64,000 nt of DNA from SAR202 cluster bacterium bin87 (GCA_002238825.1 MPNC01000008.1:82432-146431); one strand, 5' to 3'; counted from the first letter of the stretch, positions 51,890-60,329 are shown. Program-made: numbers and translations. The notes: a model not told the origin generated them from the letters alone.

Positions 51890-52774
51890 TCAGTCCGGCG
51901 CGCCGATTGTCCGCCTCAATTGGGCCAACTGCGGTTCCGCGATTCCCTTGGCCCGGGCGAGGGGAAGCGATGCCTCCGTCAACTGGCGGTAAAGAGGGAG
52001 CAGATGCGCCGCGTGCTGCGACAGCAGTTCCAGGTGCGCCGCCACCGTGTCCGCGTCGCCGCGCACTACCGGACCGGTCACCGCGTTGCCCGGACCCTGT
52101 CGCTCGATGGCCTCTATCGTGGCCCGCGCCAACGGCACCGCGGCCCGGATGCCGTCTTCCTGCGCGAACCCCATGCTCGTCCACAACCCGACTGCCGCGT
52201 CCAACAGCGTTGCTAGATACCCGCAGCTCAACACCGCGCTGGCGTGGTACAGGGGACGCATTCCTTCAGGGATGGCGATGCCGCTCCCGCCCAGCGAAGC
52301 AGCCAGTTTCGGCAAAAACTCCGCGAGCCAGCCGGTCGCCGAAACTGCGAAGGTCACTCCCTGCAACCGTTCGGCCGCTTGATCCGGCCCCGCGATGGCC
52401 GCAAACGTTTGAAACGGGTGCATCGCTCCCACAGCCGCGCCGGTATCCTGCGCCGAGGCCAACAGCTCCGTCGACGCCGCGCCGCAGCAATGCGTCACGC
52501 CTTGGTCCTGCCGCCAGCGCACCGACCCGGCCACCGCGGATATCGCCGAGTCCGGGGTCGTGATGAACACCAGATCGCACGCGTCCGCAACCCGCTGCGC
52601 GCTCTCCAGGGCAGCACACCCATCAATCAGGCTTGCCACGCGCTCGGCGCTGGCGTGCGTCCGGCTCGCGATTGCGTCGACCCGCCAACCGGCCGCGCTC
52701 AACGCCAACGCCAGCCCGCTGCCGAGAACTCCCGCTCCCACGAAACCGATCGTAACGTCGTCAGGCCTGACCAT
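51890..52774 (-). CDS. Rossmann-fold plus DUF2520 protein, candidate ketopantoate reductase
   Basis: A 294-aa protein. The N-terminal Rossmann domain has VTIGFVGAGVLGSGLALALSAAGW, then IASRTHASAERVA with an NADP-type basic residue and VFITTPDSAISAV. The C-terminal DUF2520 helical domain has AMHPFQTFA and HASAVLSCGYLATLL. Such proteins resemble ketopantoate or pyrroline-carboxylate reductases and are often beside pan genes, which is family knowledge. It overlaps the preceding P1 peptidase by 14 bases and precedes panB by 15. Ketopantoate reduction is inferred, not shown. Confidence 0.87.
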   Translation of the reverse strand: MVRPDDVTIGFVGAGVLGSGLALALSAAGWRVDAIASRTHASAERVASLIDGCAALESAQRVADACDLVFITTPDSAISAVAGSVRWRQDQGVTHCCGAASTELLASAQDTGAAVGAMHPFQTFAAIAGPDQAAERLQGVTFAVSATGWLAEFLPKLAASLGGSGIAIPEGMRPLYHASAVLSCGYLATLLDAAVGLWTSMGFAQEDGIRAAVPLARATIEAIERQGPGNAVTGPVVRGDADTVAAHLELLSQHAAHLLPLYRQLTEASLPLARAKGIAEPQLAQLRRTIGAPD

Positions 52775-53756
52775 CCCTCAACTCCATCACCGCCGGTATA
52801 CCCGCCAATCCCCGGGCTGATCCAATAGCGTCCAAAACCGCCAGCGCGGTCACGTGAGTGGCCGCCGTGACGATGGCCGTCAGGTTCGCGGCAGTCGAAT
52901 TCTGACCGGCTGCCAGGCAGAACATCGTGTCGCCGTCGCTGGGCGTGTGGCACGGCCGAATGGTCAACGCCAACCCATCGTGGCAGGCGGATGCCACGAA
53001 ATTCGTCTGCATCTTGTCCAGCTTCGCGTCCGTTGCCACGACGCCAATGGTGGTATTGGTCAATGCCGCCGACCGTACAGGGGGCCCGCCGGTTAACATA
53101 ATTTCTATGGGATCATTCATCGAACCGTCAGCCACGCGCGGACCGGCAATGAGGCCGCCGTCACGATGATCGAATATCCCGCCCCACGCGTTGACCGCCA
53201 CCGCCGCGCCCACCGAGACACCGTCCGGCAGCACGCAACAAGCGGAGCCAATGCCTCCCTTCACCGCTCCCTCAATCCCATACGCCTTGGCGACGGTCGC
53301 GCCCGTCCCGGCTCCAACCGAGCCGCGTTCCATTGTGTTCGCATCCGATGTTTCACACGCCGCATAACCCGACGCCGGGTCGGGACGCACGTCGGACCTG
53401 CCAACGCCCAAGTCGTAAAGTATCGCCGCCGGTACGATAGGGACAGGTCCGTGCGGCGCCTCGAAGCCAATCCCGCGCTCCTCCAGCCATTGCTGCACGC
53501 CGGAGGCGGCGGCCAGTCCGAAGGCACTTCCTCCGCTGAGCAAAACCGCGTGCACGCGGTCGACCCGCCGGATCGGGTCCAGCAGGTCGGTTTCACGTGT
53601 CCCCGGAGACCCGCCCCGCACGGCCACACCGCCCACCGCGCCATCCGTGCTCAGGATCACCGTGCAGCCGGTCGCTGCTGCTGCATCGGTCCAGTGACCC
53701 GCCGCGAGTCCGGGCACGTCCACGATGGAACCGATATGTTCTCCGCGCGAGGTCAC
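52761..53756 (-). CDS. P1 family peptidase (DmpA/aminopeptidase-like, self-cleaving)
   Basis: A 331-aa P1 hydrolase of the DmpA/BapA group, N-terminal nucleophile enzymes that cut their own chain. The characteristic segments are VPGLAAGHWTDAAAATGCTVIL, LLSGGSAFGLAAASGVQQWL and GGIGSACCVLPDGVSVGAAVAVNAWG. The processing site appears as LTNTTIGVVATDAKLDK, where the Thr after Asn may be the nucleophile (Ser in DmpA). The start GTG 53756 overlaps the SbcD stop (GTGA) and it overlaps DUF2520 by 14 bases, so all are coupled. It probably hydrolyses small peptides or amides. Confidence 0.93.
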   Translation of the reverse strand: MTSRGEHIGSIVDVPGLAAGHWTDAAAATGCTVILSTDGAVGGVAVRGGSPGTRETDLLDPIRRVDRVHAVLLSGGSAFGLAAASGVQQWLEERGIGFEAPHGPVPIVPAAILYDLGVGRSDVRPDPASGYAACETSDANTMERGSVGAGTGATVAKAYGIEGAVKGGIGSACCVLPDGVSVGAAVAVNAWGGIFDHRDGGLIAGPRVADGSMNDPIEIMLTGGPPVRSAALTNTTIGVVATDAKLDKMQTNFVASACHDGLALTIRPCHTPSDGDTMFCLAAGQNSTAANLTAIVTAATHVTALAVLDAIGSARGLAGIPAVMELRDGQA

Positions 53757-55006
53757 TGCTCCGCGTCCGTCCCGACCGAGGCGAGCAGTTCCTCCGCGCG
53801 CGCCAGCAGATGGTCTCGCCTTTCCGCGCTGAAACCCCGGCTCTCCAGATAAAGCTTCAGCGCCGCCATGGGCTGTAGATCCGAAGGTTCCACTGAGATC
53901 CGCCGCCGTTCGGCGTCAGTTACCTCTCGGAAAATACTCGCCACGTAATGCGCGGCTGATAACGACGGGCGAAGGTCCGCGTCCCGCAGCTTGGCGGACT
54001 GTTCCGAGGACAGCTTGATCCGCAACCGCACGATTGACCCGGCCACCTGGCGCCGTGAAATCGCCCGGGCCACGAACTCGGCGGGGTTTTGCTCGACCTC
54101 CGGCACCGCGGCGTCCACGGTGACAAAGGGGCGGGCGGCGATGTTCTGGAACCGGAAGTCCGTCAGCCGCTGGCCTTGCGGAGCTTTGGGGTCGATGTCC
54201 ACCACGCAGAAGCCCTTGTCGTCCGACTCCTCGGAAAAGTCCACGCGCTGCAGGCTGCCGGAGTACGCCACCGCCGGCCCGTCACCACCGGCCGGCCGGA
54301 GCACCTGGTGCTTGTGAATGTGACCCAGCGCGACGTATTCCAGTTCCGGACGCTGCACCGCGCTCACGTTGAGCACGTGGTCGTTGCCCAGCATCATGGA
54401 GCGTTCCGACCCAACGGTAGCGCCGTTCACCGTGACGTGTCCGGCCAGTATCGCCGGCACGTCCGGATCGATCCCCTGGGCGCGGCTGGCGATGGCCATG
54501 GTCATGCGACGCTCGGTTTCCGCGCGAATCTCCTCGATGCCCAGTCCCCGGGACTCCTCTCGCGCCAGCATCGCTCCGCGCGACGGCCACGGCACCGCCA
54601 GCACCTGCAGCGGACCCGCCCGAGTCGGAACGGTATACGTCTGCAGGCTTGCGCCCACGTACACGTTGGGCACCTGGAGCGTTGAGAATATCTCGACAGC
54701 GTGAGCCCGTCCGGTGGCCGCCGGCAGGTCGTGGTTGCCCGGCAGCAGAAACGTCGCGACGCCAGCGTCCGAAAGCCGCAGCAACCGACGGGCAAACTCG
54801 CGCTGGTGGGTCTGTGTCGGGTCGCGTCCCTTGTACGCATCGCCCGCCAGGACCACAACGTCGACCCCGTCTGCCAGGGCAAACTCTACCAGTTCATCCA
54901 GCGCATCCAGGAAATCGCCCAGCCTCGTGGACAGACCGGTGTTCGGGTCGGTGCGGCCGTAGTTCTCTACACCGATGTGCAGGTCTGAGAAATGCAGAAT
55001 TCTCAT
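53753..55006 (-). CDS. sbcD: Mre11/SbcD-like metallophosphatase nuclease subunit
   Basis: A 417-aa nuclease of the SbcD/Mre11 family, which with SbcC/Rad50 processes DNA ends and hairpins. All calcineurin-like motifs are present: FSDLHIG (motif I), LAGDAYKG (II), LPGNHDLP (III), LAGHV (IV) and ALGHIHKHQ (V). The C-terminal capping region is typical. An SbcC partner is not encoded here, unlike many genomes where it follows. ATG 55006 begins MRILHFSDLHIG; the ribosome site is weak. The gene overlaps the downstream P1 peptidase by four bases. Confidence 0.92.
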   Translation of the reverse strand: MRILHFSDLHIGVENYGRTDPNTGLSTRLGDFLDALDELVEFALADGVDVVVLAGDAYKGRDPTQTHQREFARRLLRLSDAGVATFLLPGNHDLPAATGRAHAVEIFSTLQVPNVYVGASLQTYTVPTRAGPLQVLAVPWPSRGAMLAREESRGLGIEEIRAETERRMTMAIASRAQGIDPDVPAILAGHVTVNGATVGSERSMMLGNDHVLNVSAVQRPELEYVALGHIHKHQVLRPAGGDGPAVAYSGSLQRVDFSEESDDKGFCVVDIDPKAPQGQRLTDFRFQNIAARPFVTVDAAVPEVEQNPAEFVARAISRRQVAGSIVRLRIKLSSEQSAKLRDADLRPSLSAAHYVASIFREVTDAERRRISVEPSDLQPMAALKLYLESRGFSAERRDHLLARAEELLASVGTDAEQ

Positions 55007-55050
55007 TTCAAGTCGCCATGCACCGGTAGCACGACCAACCGACTAATCCG

Positions 55051-55596
55051 TTAACCGGTCGACTCCGCGGCTGCTGCCGGCGCGTCGTCGGGTCGGGTGA
55101 ATACGTATGCCCACCCACCTGCCGTTGCGCGTACGCCAAGAGGCTCGCTATTATCGGTCTTTATAAGTTGACCCACGGCAAAGGGCGCGTCCAGCCGTTT
55201 CATCCGCAGCACGCATATCAAGTTTCGACTGATCCCGTGCTCTGGCACATTGTAGAGGCCTTCCTCTGTGGGTTGATAATCCGCCAACCGTTTCTTGATC
55301 CTGGCCCGACGGTCTGGTGCGATGGTTGTCTTGTCCTCCCACCTGATGATGTCCGCTACAAAACTCACGTGACGCAAATCGTTGCTTGTGGATGCGTACA
55401 GCCGGACCGGGTCGAGCTTTTCCGGAGGATTGTCTCGGAGATGGGTTATCGGCGACTCCGTGTAGGGCTGCAAGAATAGTTGGAGGTTGGGGCGATTCTC
55501 GTGGATGTTGGCGATGTCGTCCAGCACTTCGCGGAAGATGCCATTCAGGTAGAGAGCCTCAGTGCGCATCGTTTGCGCCTGTCTGTCCAAGCTCAT
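55051..55596 (-). CDS. Hypothetical protein coupled to an HpcH/HpaI aldolase
   Basis: A 181-aa soluble protein that I do not recognise. It begins MSLDRQAQTMRTEALYLNGIF, has an R-rich mid part (APDRRARIKKRLADYQ), and a C-terminal strand GVRATAGGWAYVFTRPD. There is no signal or membrane helix. Its ATG shares one base with the aldolase TAA (TAATG), indicating translational coupling. SbcD begins 44 bases after its stop. It could be a regulator or partner of the aldolase, but this is only from position. Confidence 0.75.
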   Translation of the reverse strand: MSLDRQAQTMRTEALYLNGIFREVLDDIANIHENRPNLQLFLQPYTESPITHLRDNPPEKLDPVRLYASTSNDLRHVSFVADIIRWEDKTTIAPDRRARIKKRLADYQPTEEGLYNVPEHGISRNLICVLRMKRLDAPFAVGQLIKTDNSEPLGVRATAGGWAYVFTRPDDAPAAAAESTG

Positions 55597-56369
55597 TAAC
55601 TGCGTATCTCCGCCAGGAACCGCCCCGCGCTCTGCCGTACGAAGTCCTGCAGGTTCACCGACATGAGCTTGACACCACGCTCGGCAAAATGACGGAACCG
55701 CTCCACGTTGTCCACCGTCATTCCCGCGCCGGCGACACCGATGATCTTGCCTTCTGCGAGCGTCCCGTCAATCACCTGCGAAATTGCAGCGTCAACGTCG
55801 GCTTGCGGCGGCATGCCCATGGCCTGTGTCAGGTCGCTGCTGCCCACCAGTATCGCGTCGACCCCGTCCACGGCGGCGATTTCGCGCACGTTGGCCACCG
55901 CCTCCGGGGTTTCCACCATGCAGATCACCAGCGTTTCCCGGTTGGCGGCCTCGTAATACTCGGACGGTGGCAGCCCGCTGCCCAGCCGGTTGGTGCGGCC
56001 ACCGGTGGAACTGCTCCGGTCACCCATGGGATAGTAATGGGACGCCCGCGCCACCGCCTCGGCCTCTTCACGGTTGTTGATATGCGGCACGATGAGACCC
56101 TGCGCGCCCCGATCCAGGAATCGCAACAGGGTCGATGGCTCGGCGTTGGGAACCCGCACCACCGGGGTGATGTCGTGCAGTTCGGCCGCGCGGATCATGT
56201 TTTCCGATTCTGAATCATTGGACGAACCATGCTCACAGTCGATCCACGCCCAATCGAATCCCAGCACCCCGTACATTTCGACCACGATCGGCGCGTAAAA
56301 ATTAACGCTGCCTCCGACCGCGATTTCGCCGGCGAGCAGCTTGGCTTTGGCTCGGTTGGTCCTGACCAT
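55596..56369 (-). CDS. HpcH/HpaI family aldolase
   Basis: A 257-aa class II aldolase of the HpcH/HpaI type, which cleaves 4-hydroxy-2-keto acids to pyruvate and an aldehyde or works in reverse. Motifs are GFDWAWIDCEHGSSNDSE, TPVVRVPNAEPSTLLRFLDRGAQGLIVPHI, VICMVETPEAVANVREI with the metal Glu, and ILVGSSDLTQAMGMPPQ. ATG 56369 has GGAGG six bases upstream, so the longer upstream reading is discarded. The last base of its stop is the first base of the next gene. The substrate is unknown; aromatic or sugar-acid catabolism is likely. Confidence 0.93.
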   Translation of the reverse strand: MVRTNRAKAKLLAGEIAVGGSVNFYAPIVVEMYGVLGFDWAWIDCEHGSSNDSESENMIRAAELHDITPVVRVPNAEPSTLLRFLDRGAQGLIVPHINNREEAEAVARASHYYPMGDRSSSTGGRTNRLGSGLPPSEYYEAANRETLVICMVETPEAVANVREIAAVDGVDAILVGSSDLTQAMGMPPQADVDAAISQVIDGTLAEGKIIGVAGAGMTVDNVERFRHFAERGVKLMSVNLQDFVRQSAGRFLAEIRS

Positions 56370-56423
56370 GTCGTCCTCCGTGTCCTGTTGGGATGTGGCG
56401 CCGTGCGGCGTGTGGCTCACGCG

Positions 56424-56544
56424 TACCCAGTTTGTCATTGTGAGCGCAGCGTGGCAATCTCGTTGTGGCCGGGATCGTCGCTACGTCAACGAGATTGCCA
56501 CGTCGCTCCGCTCCTCGCAACGACAGGTTTGCACAAACTGGGTA
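56424..56544. repeat. Long palindromic repeat, family A copy 2
   Basis: TACCCAGTTTG at 56424 and CAAACTGGGTA ending at 56544 are the outer arms; inside, TTGTCATTGTGAGCGCAGCG from 56432 and its near-complement around 56500-56527 (CTCCGCTCCTCGCAACGACA) pair. The centre contains CAACGAGATTGCCACG against CGTGGCAATCTCGTTG. The core matches copy 1 at 6752-6780 in 27 of 29 bases. It lies between the aldolase start and the RNase P RNA gene. Confidence 0.85.
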
Positions 56545-56635
56545 TGGAGGAGCGGAGGTTCTATCCTGATTCTGACGACTTCCGAATGTGGGTACGCATC
56601 AGGGCGCGTGACGTTTGCGATGCGGAAATGGAGAA

Positions 56636-57055
56636 TGCCGGGCGGCCTGTAAGCCGGGTTCTGTATCCGCATGAAGCGGACGGTGACCATCTATCTAGCC
56701 CCGATGCGGTGTGACCCGCATCGCCCCGTCAGTCGGGGCAGCGTTGCCGCTGGGGTCAAGCGGCCAACCCGGGGACGGGCCGGACACCCATAGTCCCCCT
56801 ATTTGGCCTTGCTCCAGGTGGGGTTTGGCCGCCGGTGCGTCACCGCACGCGGCCGGACGCTCTTACCGTCCGATTTCACCCTTACCGGCCCGTCGACGAC
56901 AGGCCGGCGGTATGTTTCTGTGCCACTTTCCGTCCCCGACTCGGTTGCCCGCGCCGGAGCCTGGGCGTTACCCAGCACCCCGTCCGGTGGAGCCCGGACT
57001 TTCCTCCCCGAGACGAAAACCATTTCTGACCATCGCTCGCGGCGGCCACCCGGCC
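56636..57055 (-). ncRNA. rnpB: RNase P RNA, bacterial type A
   Basis: RNase P RNA is the catalytic RNA that trims the 5' ends of tRNA precursors. Read on the minus strand, the RNA has the universal 5' segment GGGGAGGAAAGTCCGGGCTC near 57008, the CR-II/III-type stretch GGTAACGCCCAGG, the conserved GACGGAAAGTGGCACAGAAA and GGTAAGGGTGAAA stretches, and the 3' signature ACAGAACCCGGCTTACAGG near 56640-56660. The P1 helix is GCCGGGTGGCC (57044-57054) pairing with GGCCGCCCGGC (56637-56647). The length is about 420 nt; the mature 5' end could reach 57071. The promoter at 57078-57106 fits. Confidence 0.95.
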
Positions 57056-57077
57056 GTTCCGGCTTTCTCCTGTTGCG

Positions 57078-57106
57078 AGGCTAGCACGGGCATGTAGGGT
57101 GGTCAA
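57078..57106 (-). promoter_or_regulatory. Sigma-70 promoter of rnpB
   Basis: On the minus strand TTGACC (57106-57101) and TAGCCT (57083-57078) are separated by exactly 17 bases and lie about 16-23 bases before the P1 helix of RNase P RNA. The initiation site would be near 57071. Confidence 0.75.
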
Positions 57107-57190
57107 GCAACCGCAGCGCCACCCTTCGCCGGTACCGCCAATAGGGTGGCAAAGCAACCGAATCCGACCAGGGGATCATGCCCTGCTATG

Positions 57191-57196
57191 TATAAT
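57191..57196 (+). promoter_or_regulatory. Candidate -10 of the alpha-hydroxyacid oxidase gene
   Basis: A perfect TATAAT lies 50 bases before ATG 57246, and GAGG precedes the ATG by eight bases. The -35 region (57168-57173) is poor, so it is only a candidate. The region between this and rnpB holds two imperfect direct repeats (about 57095-57112 and 57142-57160) around TAGGGTGG..AAGCAACCG. Confidence 0.4.
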
Positions 57197-57245
57197 GGCG
57201 GCCAATTCTTCACCAGGTCTCCAACCCAGCCTTGAGGTAAACGCC

Positions 57246-58358
57246 ATGGCCACGGAACCCGTCAACATTTTCGAGTACGAGCAGATCGCCAAAGAGCGCA
57301 TCGAGCAGGGACATTACGATTTCATCGCCGGCGGCGCCACCGATGAGATCACCATCCGACGCACCCGTGCTGTGTTCGATTCCATAATGTTGCGTCCGCG
57401 CATGATGGTAGACGTCGAAAACCGGTCCATGGCCACCACGGTATTGGGTCAGGACATCGCCCTCCCGGTCATGCTCGATCCCGCCGGCAACCACAGCGCC
57501 GCACACCCCGAGGCGGAAATCGCCACGGTCAAGGCCGCCGGCGAGATGGGCACGGTAATGGTGCTCAGTTCCCACGCCTCGCGCACCCTGGAGGACGTGG
57601 CCGCGTCCGCGTCCGGCCCGCTGTGGTTCCAGCAATATTTCTTCAAGGATCGCGGCCTGACCCTGGAGATGGCCGCCCGGGCCGAAGAAGCCGGCTACTC
57701 GGCCATCTGCATGACCCTGGACGCCAAGATCAAGCCCAAGCGCGAACGCAACATCCGCAACGATTACGTTGGCGCGGAATCGCCCAACTATGCCCAACTG
57801 GACCTGGGCACTCACACCTGGAAGTTCGCCGCCGACGCGCCGGCCGGGCCCAGTGACATCAGGGACGTCGCGTCCACCTGGGACGACCTCGAATGGTTCG
57901 CGTCCAACATTTCGCTTCCGGTGGTCGTCAAGGGCATCATGGCCGGGGAGGACGGCCGTCTTTCCGCTGAAAACGGCGCGAAGGCGGTCATAGTCTCCAA
58001 CCACGGCGGGCGCTATCTGGACACCACCCCGGCCACCATCGAAGTGCTGCCCGAGGTGGTGAACGCCGTCAACGGCAACGCCGAGGTGTACCTGGACGGC
58101 GGCGTCCGGCGCGGGACCGACATCTTCAAGGCGGTCGCTCTCGGCGCGCGTGCGGTGTTGATCGGACGCCCGTTGTTCTGGGGTCTGGCGGTTGACGGCT
58201 CACCTGGGGTCGCTGCCGTCCTCGAGATGCTGCGTGACGAGTTGGACGCCACCATGGGCATGTGCGGCTGCCCCTCAATCGACAGCATCGGTTCAGCAAC
58301 CATCGATACGGTCTCGCCTTTGTTGGCCGCCTTCCCGTCTGCAGCGGATTTCCGGTAA
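57246..58358 (+). CDS. FMN-dependent alpha-hydroxyacid oxidase/dehydrogenase (lactate oxidase-like)
   Basis: A 370-aa member of the LldD/glycolate oxidase/lactate monooxygenase family. It has NIFEYEQIAKERIEQGHYDFIAGGATDE at the N-terminus, the FMN-binding PLWFQQYFFKDR, LPVVVKGIM with the catalytic-site Lys, and SNHGGRYLDTTPA with the His-Arg pair needed for hydroxyacid oxidation. GVRRGTDIFKAVALGARAVLIGRPLFWGL ends the barrel. The cytoplasmic, FMN form suggests oxidation of a 2-hydroxyacid such as lactate or glycolate. ATG 57246 is well supported. It lies opposite rnpB and has no operon partner. Confidence 0.95.
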   Translation: MATEPVNIFEYEQIAKERIEQGHYDFIAGGATDEITIRRTRAVFDSIMLRPRMMVDVENRSMATTVLGQDIALPVMLDPAGNHSAAHPEAEIATVKAAGEMGTVMVLSSHASRTLEDVAASASGPLWFQQYFFKDRGLTLEMAARAEEAGYSAICMTLDAKIKPKRERNIRNDYVGAESPNYAQLDLGTHTWKFAADAPAGPSDIRDVASTWDDLEWFASNISLPVVVKGIMAGEDGRLSAENGAKAVIVSNHGGRYLDTTPATIEVLPEVVNAVNGNAEVYLDGGVRRGTDIFKAVALGARAVLIGRPLFWGLAVDGSPGVAAVLEMLRDELDATMGMCGCPSIDSIGSATIDTVSPLLAAFPSAADFR

Positions 58359-58684
58359 TCCCATCGGCAGGCCCTGCGGTCCGCCTTTCACGCTGGCGGA
58401 CCCGGCCGGTCACACTGGACCAGCGCGTAACCGGATCGGGTCGCTGGCGCCGTCTCGCGTTGACGCCGCCGCGCACGCTGGTTATCATTCTTGATCGTAT
58501 GTGCAGCGCGGGCTCCGGATTCACTTGAACGCCCAGCCGACCACTCCGGGTTGAGTGGTGGGCGGGTGTATCGTGCGCCGGGTGAGTTGCTAAGTCCCCT
58601 TTATCGCTGCGCGCGCGTTTCCCGTCTTCCCCTGAATGAATGGGCGCTTGAGGACGCCTTCCCAAGAATGACGGTGAAACCAAC
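58359..58684. other. Intergenic region before the PhnD-type importer, with a hairpin
   Basis: These 326 bases precede the importer operon. ACCACTC (58540-58546) and GAGTGGT (58553-58559) form a 7-bp hairpin with a 6-nt loop and partial outer pairing, without a T-run. I see no good promoter and no recognisable riboswitch; the operon probably starts here, but the site is not identified. Confidence 0.35.
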
Positions 58685-59578
58685 ATGCTCCAACGATTCC
58701 TGGCGCGCTTCAGCGCCGCTGTATTCCTGATCTCAGTCCTCCTGGCGGTCACCGCCTGCGCGGAAGATCCGCAACCCGTCCTCTACGTGGGCGGCATTCC
58801 CGACCAGGACGTCGCGGTCCTGGAGGCTCGATTCAACCTTCTCGCCGAACACATCGGAGAGGAAACCGGAGTCGAGGTTCGCTACCTCCCGTCCCAATCC
58901 TACGCCGCCCTAGTCACGGGATGGGACAACAACGATGTCCAGCTGGCCTGGTACGGCGGTCTGACCGGCGTGCAGGCGCGCCTCGCGGTTCCGGGCTCCC
59001 AGGCCGTGGCCCAGCGGAGCACTGATGAAAACTTCACGTCGGTTTTGGTGGCCGCCCCTGACTCGGGAATTGCCGCGCTGGCAGATCTCAAAGGGCGTAC
59101 CTTCACGTTCGGCAGCGAAAGTTCGACCTCGGGCAACCTGATGCCCCGTTACTTCCTGGCCGAGGAAGGCATCACGCCGGAGGCCGACTTCAAGAGCGTG
59201 GCCTACAGCGGATCGCACGATGCCACCTGGAAGCAGGTCGAGGCCGGCGCGGTCGAAGCCGGGGCCCTCAACGCCAACGTGTGGAAAACCCGCCTGGAAA
59301 AGGGCGACGTTGACACCTCCCGCGTCGGCGCCTTCTACACCTCCCCCGGCTACGTCGACTACCACTGGGTGGTCCGACCTGGCCTGGACGATGTTTACGG
59401 CGAGGGATTTACGCAACGTGTGGTCGATGCCCTTCTCAAGCTGAACGCCGCCAACGGCGGCCGCGATCAGGAAATCATGCAAGCCTTCCAGGCCGACCGG
59501 TTCATTCCTACTTCCAATGAAAATTACCTCCCCATCGAAAATATCGCCCGCGACCTCGGCCTCATCTCCGAACAATAG
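58685..59578 (+). CDS. PhnD-family periplasmic binding lipoprotein (phosphonate- or selenate-type)
   Basis: A 297-aa ABC importer binding protein. The lipobox LAVTAC (Cys about 25) follows a signal peptide, so it is a lipoprotein. The fold is PhnD-like, with VGGIPDQDVAVLEARF, VQLAWYGGLTGVQARLAVPGS, DLKGRTFTFGSESSTSGNLMPRYFL, and YSGSHDATWKQVE. From memory these segments match the TIGR04553-type family annotated as putative selenate-binding proteins as much as classical PhnD, so phosphonate or an oxyanion such as selenate are both open. Its ribosome site is weak. It heads a four-gene importer operon. Confidence 0.9.
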   Translation: MLQRFLARFSAAVFLISVLLAVTACAEDPQPVLYVGGIPDQDVAVLEARFNLLAEHIGEETGVEVRYLPSQSYAALVTGWDNNDVQLAWYGGLTGVQARLAVPGSQAVAQRSTDENFTSVLVAAPDSGIAALADLKGRTFTFGSESSTSGNLMPRYFLAEEGITPEADFKSVAYSGSHDATWKQVEAGAVEAGALNANVWKTRLEKGDVDTSRVGAFYTSPGYVDYHWVVRPGLDDVYGEGFTQRVVDALLKLNAANGGRDQEIMQAFQADRFIPTSNENYLPIENIARDLGLISEQ

Positions 59579-60329
59579 CCGTCCCGCCATCCTGGTCAAT
59601 GGCGCGGGCAAAACCTACGGCGATGTCGAGGCCGTTCGTCCGCTCTCGTTGGCCATCGAGCCCGGCGAGACCGTGGCGCTCCTGGGGCCCAGCGGCAGCG
59701 GCAAGACCACGCTGCTGTCCATGATGGCTGGCGAGTTGGAGCCGTCCGAAGGATCAATCCACCTGCGCGGCAAAGACCTGGCCGACCTGCATCCCGGCCG
59801 CGATTTGGCGCGCGAGGTGGGCATGATCCACCAGCAGTACGACCTCGTTCCCAACCTGTCTTCCCTCCAGAACGTGCTGGCCGGCCGGTTGGGCGATTGG
59901 GGCCTTCTTAAATCGGTTATATCGCTGGTGTGGCCCCAGGACCGTCAGGTCGGGATGACCGCCCTGGAACGCGTGGGCGTCAGCGATCGCGCGCGGGTGC
60001 GGGCCGGCTTTCTTTCCGGCGGTGAGCAGCAGCGGGTGGCCGTGGCCCGCCTCCTGGTGCAGGACCCGGCCATCATCGTCGCCGACGAACCGGTGTCATC
60101 TTTGGACCCGGCGCGCGCCGAGGAGGTGATGGGTATCCTGACTCAAGCCGCCTGCCAGGCCGGGAAAACCCTGGTTGCCACCGTCCATTCCACCGACGTG
60201 GCGCGAACCTACTTCGGACGCCTGATCGGCCTCCGCAACGGCGAACGCGAATTCGACCTGCCCTCCCACCTCGTCACCGACGATCAATTGAACGCCCTCT
60301 ACGCGCTGGAGGGTCTGAGGGATGAATGA
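59517..60329 (+). CDS. PhnC-type ABC importer ATPase
   Basis: A 270-aa ABC ATPase with Walker A GPSGSGKTTL, the Q-loop VGMIHQQYDLVPNLS, the signature LSGGEQQRVAVARLL, Walker B IIVADEPVSSLDP and the His switch TVHSTD. ATG 59517 overlaps the binding protein by 62 bases because no in-frame start exists between the Phn stop and the first conserved residues. The N-terminal 20 or so residues have low complexity. It energises the import of the PhnD ligand with the two permeases that follow. Confidence 0.93.
   Translation: MKITSPSKISPATSASSPNNSRPAILVNGAGKTYGDVEAVRPLSLAIEPGETVALLGPSGSGKTTLLSMMAGELEPSEGSIHLRGKDLADLHPGRDLAREVGMIHQQYDLVPNLSSLQNVLAGRLGDWGLLKSVISLVWPQDRQVGMTALERVGVSDRARVRAGFLSGGEQQRVAVARLLVQDPAIIVADEPVSSLDPARAEEVMGILTQAACQAGKTLVATVHSTDVARTYFGRLIGLRNGEREFDLPSHLVTDDQLNALYALEGLRDE

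Noticed and set aside
54996..55050. SbcC partner gene near SbcD
   Set aside because: Neighbours on both sides are unrelated, so sbcC, if present, lies outside the window.
58359..58684. Possible riboswitch before the PhnD-type importer
   Set aside because: Only a 7-bp hairpin was found and no recognisable conserved riboswitch core; left as an unexplained intergenic region.
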